A DNA stretch of 64,000 bases from positions 4,464,001-4,528,000 of the forward strand of contig NZ_CP163525.1 of assembly GCF_041080655.1 (NCBI RefSeq), given 5' to 3'. Position numbers and translations under genes: made by a program. This stretch comes from Streptomyces sp. CG4 (GTDB lineage Bacteria > Actinomycetota > Actinomycetes > Streptomycetales > Streptomycetaceae). Positions 41,377-50,501 of the stretch are shown here, piece by piece (the stretch's first letter is position 1; every line of letters begins with the position of its first letter). Under the pieces are notes generated by a model. That model was not told the DNA's origin, did not search any database, and saw only the letters and a program-made list of their open reading frames with translations.

Positions 41377-42126
41377 GTGGGTCAGCCGGAGATGCAGCCC
41401 GAGGGTCCGCCACAGGACGGGCGGGGCGAGGGTGCGGCCGGGCTGCGGCCGGGCGATCTGATCGGGCGGGCCTTTCCGCTCGGGGACTGGGGGGAGCCCG
41501 CCGAGCGGCTCGACGAGCTGTACCGGTGGGTGGAGCGCGGGGCGCTGGACACGGCGTCCTGGTATCTGCGGGACCGGGTGTGGAAGCGGCGCGGCGCCCG
41601 TGCGTTGCGGTCGGCCGCGGCGGCGGGCGCGGTGGCCGGTGCCGCGCTGCCACTGCTGGACCTGGCGGGCGCGGCCCGCGGGGTGGCGCCGTGGGGCTGT
41701 CTGGCGCTGCTGATCGCGGTCTCCTGCGTCGGCGTCGACCGGTTCTTCGGCGTGACGTCGGGCTGGATGCGGGACGTGGCCACGGCGCAGGCGGTGCAGC
41801 GCCGTCTTCAGGCGTTGCAGTACGACTGGGCCTCCGAGAGCATCCGGGAGGTGCTGGGCCCGGCGGAGGGCACGGCGAGCGAGGCGGCGGACCGGTGCCT
41901 CGGAGTCCTGCGCCGCTTCTCGGAGGACATCACGGAACTGGTCCGCACGGAGACCACCGACTGGATGGTGGAGTTCCGCACCGGGGCGGCACCGCTCGGG
42001 ATCCAGGCGGCGGCGACGTACGTGCCACGGCAGGAGGCGGGCGGCTCCGGGGGCCGTTCCCCCCTGCCCCCGGCGAACGGAACCCGCCCGAACATGCCGC
42101 GCCAGCGACCGCCGGAGCCCCGCTAG
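41377..42126 (+). CDS. SLATT-domain membrane protein
   Basis: A 249-residue protein with two closely spaced membrane helices (~75-95 and ~100-120) between helical cytoplasmic segments (LYRWVERGALDTASWYLRDR before, AQAVQRRLQALQYDW and RFSEDITELVRTET after), the SLATT (SMODS/SLOG-associated two-TM effector) pattern. A Pro/Arg-rich tail follows. GTG 41377 has GGGAG upstream; an ATG at 41356 is possible. SLATT proteins act as membrane effectors in nucleotide-signalling defence systems, but no nucleotidyltransferase is adjacent, so the role here is open. Confidence 0.75.
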   Translation: MGQPEMQPEGPPQDGRGEGAAGLRPGDLIGRAFPLGDWGEPAERLDELYRWVERGALDTASWYLRDRVWKRRGARALRSAAAAGAVAGAALPLLDLAGAARGVAPWGCLALLIAVSCVGVDRFFGVTSGWMRDVATAQAVQRRLQALQYDWASESIREVLGPAEGTASEAADRCLGVLRRFSEDITELVRTETTDWMVEFRTGAAPLGIQAAATYVPRQEAGGSGGRSPLPPANGTRPNMPRQRPPEPR

Positions 42127-42183
42127 GCCAGGTCCCGCCAGGCAGGTCGGGGGGCGGGGTTTCGCCTGCCCGCGCCGACGGGG

Positions 42184-44130
42184 TCAGGATTGCTTGGTGT
42201 ACGTCAGGCTCTCCTCGCCGCCCGCCTTCGCCCGCTTCAGCCTGCCGCCCGGCAGCAGCGTGACCACGGTGGCCTCGCCCGGGGTGCAGGAGGAGGCGGG
42301 TTCACCGCTGGTGACGGTGGACGGTCCCATCTCCAACGAGCCGTTGGCGCCCGGCTGTTGGGCGAGCTTTGCGGCGAAGACACAGTGGTACGTGCCACCG
42401 TCCTCCGTCGGCCCGTCCGCGACCAGCGTCAGCACGCTGTCGCCCACCTGGCCCTGCCGGATGGTCAGTTGGCGGGTGTTGTTCCCGTTGGTGTTGTCGA
42501 TCGCCGTCCGCCAGGTGCCCAGGTAGCCGCCCGGGACGACCCCGTCCGTGGACGCGGACGAGGAGGAGGCCGAGCCGGACGGCGTGGACGAGGTGGGGTC
42601 GGGTGCCCCCGAGGTCCCGTCACCGGCACCCCCGGAGTCGGCGTGGGGTGCGGAACTGCTCCGCCCGTCCCCCTCGGCCTGGCCACCGCCCCTGTTGTTC
42701 ATCAACGCATACACCGAGCCGCCGGCACCGAGCGCCACGACCAGCGCGACCACGACGAGCAACACGGTGGACCGCCCGTTACGCCGCTCCACCTCCGGCA
42801 CGGGCCCGTAGGCCGGCGTGGACCCGAGTCCGCCGCCGTAGGAGGGATACGACGGCGCACCCCCCTGGGGGTGCTGCTGCGCATACCCGAACCCGAACCC
42901 GGGAGGGACGGGCGGCACACCCGCCGGAGCCTCCCCCGAAGCAATGGTCGGCAGATATTCGAGACCCCCGGCCGGCGCATCGGAAACAGCAGCATGCTCA
43001 GGCGCCCCTTCACGGTCCGCCGCCGAGACACTACGACCGCCACCCGCACCCGAACCTGCACCCGCCGCCGACGGCTGTACGGGTGGTGCGGGCGGGAACC
43101 CGGGCCCGGCCGGAGGCCAGCTGCCCCCCAACGCACCCGCACCCGCAGACGGAGACAGAGGCGGAGACGGAGACGAGGACGAAGACGAAGACGAACCATC
43201 CCCCTCCGGATCCTCGATCTCCAGCAACTGCACGGCATGCCGCCCGAGTTGAGCCACCAGCATCCCCGGCAGCCAAGGGTCCCGAGACCGCCCCCCGGAC
43301 ACGGTGTCCTCCGCCCCGGTCCGCTCGAGCAACGCGTCCAGCGAAGGCCGGGCCCCCGGATCCTTGCGCAAGCAATCCCGCACCAGGTCGGCGATCCCCT
43401 CCGGCACCCCCGACAGATCCGGCTCCTCCTGGGCGATCCGGAACATCAACGCGTGCACCCCGCTGTTGGCGGACCCGAAGGGCATCGCCCCCGTCGCCGC
43501 ATAGGCGAGCACGGACCCGAGGCAGAACACGTCGCACGCCGGCGTGATCCCGTCCCCCCGCACCTGCTCGGGCGCCATGAACCCCGGCGACCCGACCAGC
43601 GACCCGGTCCGGGTCAGCCCCTCCTCGCCCAGCGAGGTCGTCTCCAGCGCCCGCGCGATCCCGAAGTCGATCACGCGCGGCCCGTCGATCGTCACGAGCA
43701 CGTTCGACGGCTTCAGGTCCCGGTGCACGATTCCCGCCGCATGGATGTCCTTCAGCGCATGCGCGAGCCCCGCCGCGAGGATCCGTACCGACCGCTCGGG
43801 CAGCGCCCCGTGATCGTGGCCCACGACCTGCTGCAGGCTCGGCCCGGCGACGTACCCCGTGGCCACCCACGGCACCGCCGCCTCGGTGTCGGCGTCGAGC
43901 ACGGGCGCGGTCCAGTACCCGCCGACCCGCCGCGCGGCCTGCACCTCCTGCCGGAACCGCGCCCGGAACTCCTCCTGCGCGGCGAGTTCCTCGCGGACCA
44001 GTTTCACGGCGACGGTACGGCCCCGCTCCGACCGGGCCAGATATACGTGCCCCATGCCGCCCGCGCCCAGCCGCGCCAGCAGCCGGTAGCCGCCGATATG
44101 CGGCGGATCCCCCGCCCCCAGCTTCTCCAT
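42184..44130 (-). CDS. Membrane Ser/Thr protein kinase
   Basis: A 648-residue kinase starting at ATG 44130 (MEKLGAGDPP). It has glycine loop LGAGGMGHVY (21-30), lysine 43, catalytic loop HRDLKPSN (136-143) and DFG (155-157). After ~300 comes a long linker with a Ser run and Pro/Gly-rich segments, one membrane helix (~475-495) and an external C-terminal domain with two cysteines. There are no PASTA repeats. It likely senses an external cue and phosphorylates cytoplasmic targets. It is convergent with the SLATT gene. Confidence 0.92.
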   Translation of the reverse strand: MEKLGAGDPPHIGGYRLLARLGAGGMGHVYLARSERGRTVAVKLVREELAAQEEFRARFRQEVQAARRVGGYWTAPVLDADTEAAVPWVATGYVAGPSLQQVVGHDHGALPERSVRILAAGLAHALKDIHAAGIVHRDLKPSNVLVTIDGPRVIDFGIARALETTSLGEEGLTRTGSLVGSPGFMAPEQVRGDGITPACDVFCLGSVLAYAATGAMPFGSANSGVHALMFRIAQEEPDLSGVPEGIADLVRDCLRKDPGARPSLDALLERTGAEDTVSGGRSRDPWLPGMLVAQLGRHAVQLLEIEDPEGDGSSSSSSSSPSPPLSPSAGAGALGGSWPPAGPGFPPAPPVQPSAAGAGSGAGGGRSVSAADREGAPEHAAVSDAPAGGLEYLPTIASGEAPAGVPPVPPGFGFGYAQQHPQGGAPSYPSYGGGLGSTPAYGPVPEVERRNGRSTVLLVVVALVVALGAGGSVYALMNNRGGGQAEGDGRSSSAPHADSGGAGDGTSGAPDPTSSTPSGSASSSSASTDGVVPGGYLGTWRTAIDNTNGNNTRQLTIRQGQVGDSVLTLVADGPTEDGGTYHCVFAAKLAQQPGANGSLEMGPSTVTSGEPASSCTPGEATVVTLLPGGRLKRAKAGGEESLTYTKQS

Positions 44131-44249
44131 GACCCGCCCCGCCTTCCCCCCGTACGCCCCAAGCATCCCGTACGCGCCCAACAGCCACGCATAGGTGTAC
44201 GACGGACGAGGATAATCCGGCCCCACGGGGGCGTCGCGCGGCCCGGCGC

Positions 44250-45245
44250 CTACGGTTCAGTAACGGGCTCGCCCAGTTCGTCCAGCACGGCCGCAAGCCG
44301 CTCCAACACCCGTACGGTCTCGGCCAGTTCATCCTCACCCAGCGCCGCCGCCAGCCGCCCGGCGAAGGCCGCGTGCCCTGGGCCGATCCGCGCGATCGCC
44401 GCCCGCCCTTCCTCCGTGGGCGCGAGGAGTTTCGCCCGCCGATGGGCCGGATTCGGCCGGTACTCGGCGAGCCCCCGCCCGACCAGCAGATCGGCGACGC
44501 GCTGCACGCTCTGCCGGGTGATGCCCATGACGCGTGCGATGCCCGCCACCGACAGCGGCCCGGGCAGCACCGCACCCAGCACCTGCCACCAGGCAGCGGT
44601 GAGCCACCGGGCCAGTTCCTCGGCGTCGGAGTCGTGGTAAAGCGGGTACCAGGCGTCCAGCGCCTCCCCCTCGTACCCCCCGAGCAGCCGGAAGACCTCC
44701 CGGGCGAAGGCGACGGGTTCGGTGGGCCCGGCGGTGATCAGGCCGCCGTCGGTCACCGCGTCCGTCTCGACGTACCGGTCGCCCCCGGCGTAGTCGGAAG
44801 CGCCCGCCAGGTAGTACGGGCTCGCGCTGGTGTGGGCGCGGTCGTCCAGCAGCCCCTCGCGGGCGAGGCCGGCGGTGGCGCCGCAGATCCCGGCGACCGG
44901 GACACCGGCGTCGAGGAAGGCGCGGGCGGTGCGGGCGAAGGGCGCGAGGTCGTCGGTGGCGTCCCAGAGGTCGGCGCCCGGCAGGATCAGCAGGGAGCTG
45001 TCCTCGGGGCGCAGTTCCCCGAGCGCTAGGTCCGGCTGGATGCGCAGCCCACCGATGCTGACGACGGGCTCCCGGCTCGGTCCCACGTTCAGGACCTCGT
45101 ACCCGGCCAGGACCTCGTACCCGGCTCGGGCGAGACAGGACAGCACCCTGTCGATACCGCCGCAGTCGATCTCCTTGGACAACCTGTCGCGGAAACCCCC
45201 CGTCCACAGAACAAGACGCCGATAGGCCTTCCGCATCGCGGACAT
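44250..45245 (-). CDS. DJ-1/PfpI amidotransferase-like domain fused to a MarR regulator
   Basis: A 331-residue protein. Residues ~45-190 are a DJ-1/PfpI domain with the nucleophile elbow AGICGATAGLAREGLLDD. Residues ~200-331 are a MarR winged helix (GIARVMGITRQSVQRVADLLVGRGLAEYRPNP). The usual first strand and metal/substrate loop of DJ-1 proteins is absent: the first ~45 residues are basic and unlike the family, and AGYEVL is directly duplicated. The start lies 13 bp from the divergent aminotransferase gene. A rearranged 5' end is likely. The fusion could be an enzyme-linked repressor or a damaged gene. Confidence 0.7.
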   Translation of the reverse strand: MSAMRKAYRRLVLWTGGFRDRLSKEIDCGGIDRVLSCLARAGYEVLAGYEVLNVGPSREPVVSIGGLRIQPDLALGELRPEDSSLLILPGADLWDATDDLAPFARTARAFLDAGVPVAGICGATAGLAREGLLDDRAHTSASPYYLAGASDYAGGDRYVETDAVTDGGLITAGPTEPVAFAREVFRLLGGYEGEALDAWYPLYHDSDAEELARWLTAAWWQVLGAVLPGPLSVAGIARVMGITRQSVQRVADLLVGRGLAEYRPNPAHRRAKLLAPTEEGRAAIARIGPGHAAFAGRLAAALGEDELAETVRVLERLAAVLDELGEPVTEP

Positions 45246-45258
45246 TTACGCTCGCCGC

Positions 45259-46614
45259 ATGACCCCTCAGCCCAACCCCGACGCCGGCGCCGCAGTGAAG
45301 GCCGCGGACCGTGCGCACGTCTTCCACTCCTGGTCCGCGCAGGACCTCATCGACCCGCTCGCCGTCGCCGGCGCCGAGGGGTCGTACTTCTGGGACTACG
45401 ACGGCAAGCGGTACCTGGACTTCACCAGCGGGCTCGTCTACACGAACATCGGCTACCAGCACCCGAAGGTCGTCGCGGCCATCCAGGAGCAGGCGGCCAC
45501 GATGACGACCTTCGCGCCCGCCTTCGCGATCGAGGCGCGCTCGGAGGCGGCCTGGCTGATCGCCGAGCGGACCCCCGGCGACCTGGACAAGATCTTCTTC
45601 ACCAACGCCGGCGCGGACGCCGTCGAGCACGCGGTGCGCATGGCCCGGCTGCACACGGGCCGCCCGAAGGTGCTCTCGGCCTACCGCTCGTACCACGGCG
45701 GTACCCAGCAGGCCATCAACATCACCGGCGACCCGCGCCGCTGGGCGAACGACGGCGCCGCGGCCGGTGTCGTCCGCTTCTGGGCGCCGTTCCTGTACCG
45801 CTCCCGCTTCTACGCGGAGACGGAAGAGCAGGAGACCGCGCGGGCGCTGGAGCACCTGGAGACGACGATCGCCTTCGAGGGGCCGGGCACGGTCGCGGCG
45901 ATCATCCTGGAGACCGTCCCCGGCACGGCCGGGATCATGGTCCCGCCGCCCGGCTATCTGGCCGGTGTCCGGGAGATCTGCGACAAGTACGGCATCGTCT
46001 TCATCCTGGACGAGGTCATGGCCGGCTTCGGGCGCACGGGCGAGTGGTTCGCCGCCGATCTCTTCGGTGTCGTACCCGACCTGCTGACCTTCGCCAAGGG
46101 CGTGAACTCGGGCTACGTCCCGCTCGGCGGCGTCGCGATCTCCGAGAAGATCGCCGAGACCTTCGGCAAGCGGCCCTACCCCGGCGGTCTGACCTACTCC
46201 GGGCACCCGCTGGCCTGCGCCGCCGCCGTCGCCACGATCAACGTGATGGCGGAGGAGGGCGTGGTCGAGAACGCCAGGCGGCTCGGCGAGGGCGTCGTCG
46301 GCCCGGCCCTGGCCGAGCTGGCCGAGCGGCACCCGAGCGTCGGCGAGGTGCGCGGGGTCGGCATGTTCTGGGCGCTGGACCTGGTGAAGAACCGCGAGAC
46401 CCGTGAACCGCTGGTGCCGTACAACGCGACCGGCGAGGCGAACGCCCCCATGGCCGCGTTCGCCGCCGCCGCCAAGCAGCACGGCGTATGGCCCTTCGTG
46501 AACATGAACCGGACCCATGTGGTGCCGCCGTGCACGGTCACGGAGGCCGAGCTGAAGGAGGGCTTCGCCGCCCTGGACGCCGCGCTGACCGTGGCCGACG
46601 CGTACACGGCGTAG
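45259..46614 (+). CDS. Class-III PLP aminotransferase
   Basis: A 451-residue aminotransferase of the omega-amino-acid/GabT-like group. It shows FTNAGADAVEHAVRMAR (PLP phosphate site) near 113-130, FILDEVMAGFGRTGEW near 250-265 with the PLP-ring Asp, and the Schiff-base lysine in LTFAKGVNSGYVPLGG near 280. Substrates in this family include beta-alanine, GABA and taurine; none can be singled out. A GntR regulator follows on the same strand. Confidence 0.93.
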   Translation: MTPQPNPDAGAAVKAADRAHVFHSWSAQDLIDPLAVAGAEGSYFWDYDGKRYLDFTSGLVYTNIGYQHPKVVAAIQEQAATMTTFAPAFAIEARSEAAWLIAERTPGDLDKIFFTNAGADAVEHAVRMARLHTGRPKVLSAYRSYHGGTQQAINITGDPRRWANDGAAAGVVRFWAPFLYRSRFYAETEEQETARALEHLETTIAFEGPGTVAAIILETVPGTAGIMVPPPGYLAGVREICDKYGIVFILDEVMAGFGRTGEWFAADLFGVVPDLLTFAKGVNSGYVPLGGVAISEKIAETFGKRPYPGGLTYSGHPLACAAAVATINVMAEEGVVENARRLGEGVVGPALAELAERHPSVGEVRGVGMFWALDLVKNRETREPLVPYNATGEANAPMAAFAAAAKQHGVWPFVNMNRTHVVPPCTVTEAELKEGFAALDAALTVADAYTA

Positions 46615-46646
46615 GACACCGCGTAGGACACCCCGTAGGACACCGC
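46611..46646 (+). repeat. 12-bp tandem triplicate across the aminotransferase stop codon
   Basis: GTAGGACACC(G/C)C is repeated three times head to tail. The TAG of the first unit is the stop codon of the aminotransferase gene, so slippage here adds copies without changing the protein. Confidence 0.9.
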
Positions 46647-46752
46647 GCAACCGGACAGCGGCTGCCGCCGGGCAGACTCGAACGCGTAAGGTGACGTGCT
46701 CGTAAGCAAGAAGTGGGCGAGTACGTCAGCTACGCGTGAGGAGACTCCGACG

Positions 46753-47448
46753 ATGCCCGGCAACGGTGCCGTGACGCGCAGCACGCTGCGCCAGCAGATC
46801 GCGGACGCGCTCCGTGACGAGGTGCTGGCGGGACGGCTGCGACCGGGCCGGGCGTTCACGGTCAAGGAGATCGCCGACCAGTACGGCGTCTCCGCCACAC
46901 CCGTCCGCGAGGCGCTGGTCGACCTGTCCGCGCAGGGCATCCTGGAGGCCGACCAGCACCGCGGCTTCCGGGTGCCGGAGTACACCCTCACCGACTACCG
47001 GAACATGATCGAGGCCCGCAGCCTGGTCACCGACGGCATGTTCCAGGCCCTCGGCAGCGGCCACCCCGCCTTCCGCACCCCGCCTCAGGACCCGCGCACG
47101 ACCGCGGCCCTGGCCACCGTGCGCCGCCGCGGCGAGGAGGCCCAGCGGGCGGCGACGGCCGGCGACCTCACCATACTCATCGGCTACGACCTCCGCTTCT
47201 GGCGCGAGCTGAGCGCCTTGTTCGGCAACCCCTACCTCGGCGACTTCCTCGACCGGCTGCGCATGCAGTCCTGGGTGTGCGCGGTGCAGCATCTGCTGCG
47301 CGTGCCCGACCTGCGCGGCCGGCTGTGGGCCGGGCACACGGACCTGGTCGACGCGCTGGCCCGGCGCGAGGCCGACACCGCCCGCTCGATCGTCGCCGCC
47401 TCCAACGCCCACTCGCTGGCGCTGCTGGAACACCTGGCCGGTAGCTGA
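46753..47448 (+). CDS. GntR-family transcriptional regulator
   Basis: A 231-residue FadR-type regulator. The N-terminal winged helix (LRQQIADALRDEVLAG then VKEIADQYGVSATPVREALVDL, residues ~10-65) is followed by an all-helical FCD-type ligand domain. The ATG has AGGAG about 10 bases upstream. It probably controls the preceding aminotransferase or a linked catabolic gene. Confidence 0.93.
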   Translation: MPGNGAVTRSTLRQQIADALRDEVLAGRLRPGRAFTVKEIADQYGVSATPVREALVDLSAQGILEADQHRGFRVPEYTLTDYRNMIEARSLVTDGMFQALGSGHPAFRTPPQDPRTTAALATVRRRGEEAQRAATAGDLTILIGYDLRFWRELSALFGNPYLGDFLDRLRMQSWVCAVQHLLRVPDLRGRLWAGHTDLVDALARREADTARSIVAASNAHSLALLEHLAGS

Positions 47449-47524
47449 GCGGCCGAAGGGGTATGGGACCCGCACCGCACCGATTACGCTTCCCGGACCA
47501 CCTTCTGTGTGTGAGGAGCCCTCT

Positions 47525-48175
47525 TTGGCCTGTGACCTGTGGCTGGTACCGCTCGTGGACGTCTTGTGCCACACCCCGGACAACCCGTTCGCCGAAGAAC
47601 TCGCTCAGTACAACAACGCGCTGACGGCGGCCGGACTGCCCCCGGTGCCGGTGTACCAGTACATGCCGGGCCTGTCCGGCGAGGTCGCCCCCGTGGCCGG
47701 CTTCGACTACGACGCCCTGCACTTCCTGCGCCGCGTCTATCTCCTCCAGGTGTGCGGGCTGCCGGTGACCCCGGTGGACGAACTGGGCGGAGACTACGAG
47801 CAGTTGCTGGAGATGTTCGAGTCCACGGCGCAGCAGTCCCACCTGGTCTGGCACTACGACCACGCGGGCGCGTACGTCCCGGTCGACTTCCCGCAGCCGC
47901 TGTCCAACGACGACCTGCTGGCGGGCGGCGGCCCGCTGGGCTCCTCGCAGACGCTGCTGCGGGAGCTGGAGTACGTCGCCCCGACGATCGGCATCGACCC
48001 GGCCAACCCCCCGGCGGCCCCGGCGCCGCCCACGGCCCCCACGGAACTGGAGGAACCGGCCGTCCCGGCGCCGTACGACCCGAGCCCCTTCGCCCGCGAA
48101 CGGCATGTGTGGCTGGGTCTGCACGCGGCCGCGACCCGTTCCCTGGCCCAGGGCTCGATGATCGTCTTCAGCTGA
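47525..48175 (+). CDS. Conserved actinobacterial hypothetical protein
   Basis: A 216-residue protein from TTG 47525 (GAGGAG upstream). It begins CDLWLVPLVDVLCHTP and has VDELGGDYEQLLEMFESTAQQ in the middle and a Pro-rich segment near 165-185. No membrane helix or known domain was recognised. Sequences like this are, from memory, widespread in Streptomyces; the function is unknown. The GTG at 47507 is an alternative start. Confidence 0.8.
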   Translation: MACDLWLVPLVDVLCHTPDNPFAEELAQYNNALTAAGLPPVPVYQYMPGLSGEVAPVAGFDYDALHFLRRVYLLQVCGLPVTPVDELGGDYEQLLEMFESTAQQSHLVWHYDHAGAYVPVDFPQPLSNDDLLAGGGPLGSSQTLLRELEYVAPTIGIDPANPPAAPAPPTAPTELEEPAVPAPYDPSPFARERHVWLGLHAAATRSLAQGSMIVFS

Positions 48176-48250
48176 GCCCCGCCTCTGGCCTGGTGTGATT
48201 TCACCCACCTGTTCTTGTCGTGGGGGAAATGCACACCTACGTTCGGTGAC

Positions 48251-48502
48251 ATGTCCCCCGACGACTCCCCCGACGACCCCGCCTTCGACTTCACCGTCGA
48301 CCTCAGCGCCCACGAGATGCTCCGGCGCACCCACGTCGTGGCCGCTCTGGGCCCCGACTGGGACCCCGCGGCGGCGCTCCGTGGCGAGGAGGAGGCTCGG
48401 GCGCTGCTCTACTCCGGCCTGGACGCGGAGCAGCAGCGGATCTACGACGAACTGGTGGCGGCCGGCGTACTCCCCGCGGGACCCGGCGATGCTGCCGCTT
48501 GA
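48251..48502 (+). CDS. Small acidic protein (DUF6400-like)
   Basis: An 83-residue acidic protein with VDLSAHEMLRRTHVVAALG and LDAEQQRIYDELVAAGVLP. It resembles a small Streptomyces family I recall as DUF6400. No function known. It overlaps the next gene by 14 bases. Confidence 0.7.
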   Translation: MSPDDSPDDPAFDFTVDLSAHEMLRRTHVVAALGPDWDPAAALRGEEEARALLYSGLDAEQQRIYDELVAAGVLPAGPGDAAA

Positions 48503-48680
48503 TCCGCAGGCCGACACGGGACGGCGCGCCTGGGGGGTGGACTGCCCTGAGTGCGACGACCGGCGCGGGTGGCGCTACCTGCTGTCCAACACCGGCAGCC
48601 TGCTGCACCTGCAGTGTCCGGCGTGCCACCACGTCTGGTCGCACGAGACGCACTTCGGCGCCACCCGCCAGGCGCCCTGA
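48489..48680 (+). CDS. Small zinc-ribbon protein
   Basis: A 63-residue protein with two CxxC pairs (CPEC near 19, CPAC near 43), forming a zinc ribbon, and flanking aromatic residues. The ATG lies within the end of the DUF6400-like gene, so the two are translationally coupled and may form a complex. No known function. The gene ends 3 bp from the convergent nucleotidase stop. Confidence 0.7.
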   Translation: MLPLDPQADTGRRAWGVDCPECDDRRGWRYLLSNTGSLLHLQCPACHHVWSHETHFGATRQAP

Positions 48681-48683
48681 CGG

Positions 48684-50501
48684 TCAGAAGACCGGCGTGC
48701 CGTTCTGCGTGAGCTTCCAGTTGGTGACCGCGAAGTCCGCCGGGTTCAGCGTCTTCTTCGCCGTGACGTAGTCGATCATCAGCTGGCGGATCTCGTTCGT
48801 CGAGCTGTAGGCGTTCGGCGCCGAGGCGATGTGCGGGTAGCCGGAACCGCCGTTCGCGCGGTAGTTGTTCACCGCCACGACGAAGACCTGGTCGTCGGCG
48901 ACCGCCTTGCCGTTGTAGCTGACGTTCTTGATCCTCGACCCCTCCGGCTGGGCGATGTCGATCTCGTAGTCGACGCCCGCCGCCGTGTCGTACATGTAGT
49001 CCCAGAACTTGTTGGCGTTGGTGAGGGTCGCCGTGTCGACCTTCGTGCCGGCCGGCACCTGGTGGTAGTACTTCGCCGCGAACTCCAGGTAGTCCTTGAG
49101 CTGGGCGCCCGTGAGCTTCTTGCCGTACAGGGTGTTGTCGTAGATGTAGAGGCCGGCGATGTCCTTGATGGTGACGTTGCCCTGGGGGATGTCCGCCGTG
49201 CGGGAGAAGGGCGCGGCCACGGAGATCAGCGGGAGGGCGGCATCGGCCGTGGACAGGCCCGCCTTCACGCTCTCCATCTGGACCTTGTGGATGAAGTCCA
49301 TGATCGGCACGTCCTTCCAGCAGGAGTCCGCCGCCGAGAGGTCCGCGGTGCAGGTGCCGACCGCCGTGTTCACGTACTTCACGACCAGCTCGTGGTCGGC
49401 CTCCAGGAGCCGCTTGATCTCCGGGTCCTCGCCCACCGTGTTGGGGTTGAGGGTCTGCGCCTTCTTGCTCGTCACCTTCCACTGCCCGTGGTGCAGTTCG
49501 AGCTCGAAGTCGAAGACGCTGAGCCGGAAGCCCCAGCAGTACGGCTCGGAGAGCAGGACTTCCTCGCCGGTCTCCGCGTTCTTGACCGTGTAGGAGGGGA
49601 CCTCGACGTGCGTGTGGCCGACCAGGATCGCGTCGATGCCCGGCACCTGCTCGGCGACGAGGTTCGACGCGTTCTCGACGTACGGGAGTTGGTCGCCGTA
49701 CGAGGACGAGCCGTCCAAGCCCGAGTGGTCGGTCAGGAAGACGACGTCGCAGCCCAGCGCGCGCAGCCTCGGCACGTACTTCTTCGCCTGCTCGACCAGC
49801 CCGGGGAAGACCATCTTCCCGCTGACGTTGTCCTTGTCCCACAGCGCGATGCCGGGGTTGGTGAGACCGAGGATGCCGACCTTGATGTCGGGCGCGCCGG
49901 GGACCCGGATCCGCTTGACGGTGTACGGGTGGAAAGCGGGGCGCAGGGTCTTCGCGTCCAGGGCGTTGGCGCCGAGCAGCGGGAAGTGGCACTGGCTCTC
50001 GAACTTGCGCAGCGTCTCGATGCCGTAGTTGAACTCGTGGTTGCCGAGGGCGGCGGCGTCGTAGCGCATGTGGTTCATGGCCACGGCCATCGGGTGCTTG
50101 GGGCCCTTCTTGCCGCCGGTGCCCGTGATGGGGTCGACGCGCGCGAAGTAGTAGGCGAGGGAGGTGCCCTGGATGATGTCGCCGGCGTCGACGAGCAGGA
50201 CGTGGTCCTCGCCCTTCGCCTCGCGCTGCTGCTTGATGAGGGTGGCCACGCGCGCGACGCCCACCGAGTTGCCGGCCTTGTCGCTGTAGGCGGCGTCCTT
50301 GTAGTAGTCCCAGTCGAAGACGTGGCTGTGCAGGTCGGTCGTGCCGAGGATGGAGAACGACCAGGTGCGAGGAGGGCAGTCCCGCTGCTGCTCGGCCGCC
50401 TGCGCGGGGGCCGCCGCGACGGTTCCCGCGGCGGCGACGGCCGCGCCGGTGGCGGCCGTCTTCTTCACGAACTCCCGGCGGTTCATGGGACTGAGGGGCA
50501 T
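48684..50501 (-). CDS. Tat-exported 5'-nucleotidase / metallophosphoesterase
   Basis: A 605-residue secreted enzyme. The start at ATG 50501 (GGAG upstream) gives a twin-arginine signal (NRREFVKKTAATGAAV then APAQA). The metallophosphatase domain has TTDLHSH, DAGDIIQG, GNHEFNYG and GHTHVEVPS; the C-terminal nucleotidase domain covers ~380-605 and includes AVNNYRANGGSGYPH. It releases phosphate from extracellular nucleotides or cyclic nucleotides. No PHO-box was seen in the upstream region by eye. Confidence 0.94.
   Translation of the reverse strand: MPLSPMNRREFVKKTAATGAAVAAAGTVAAAPAQAAEQQRDCPPRTWSFSILGTTDLHSHVFDWDYYKDAAYSDKAGNSVGVARVATLIKQQREAKGEDHVLLVDAGDIIQGTSLAYYFARVDPITGTGGKKGPKHPMAVAMNHMRYDAAALGNHEFNYGIETLRKFESQCHFPLLGANALDAKTLRPAFHPYTVKRIRVPGAPDIKVGILGLTNPGIALWDKDNVSGKMVFPGLVEQAKKYVPRLRALGCDVVFLTDHSGLDGSSSYGDQLPYVENASNLVAEQVPGIDAILVGHTHVEVPSYTVKNAETGEEVLLSEPYCWGFRLSVFDFELELHHGQWKVTSKKAQTLNPNTVGEDPEIKRLLEADHELVVKYVNTAVGTCTADLSAADSCWKDVPIMDFIHKVQMESVKAGLSTADAALPLISVAAPFSRTADIPQGNVTIKDIAGLYIYDNTLYGKKLTGAQLKDYLEFAAKYYHQVPAGTKVDTATLTNANKFWDYMYDTAAGVDYEIDIAQPEGSRIKNVSYNGKAVADDQVFVVAVNNYRANGGSGYPHIASAPNAYSSTNEIRQLMIDYVTAKKTLNPADFAVTNWKLTQNGTPVF

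Noticed and set aside
43150..43200. GGAGAC/GAAGAC hexamer run in the kinase gene as a CRISPR-like or regulatory repeat
   Set aside because: It encodes the Ser-rich linker of the kinase in frame; simple coding microsatellite.
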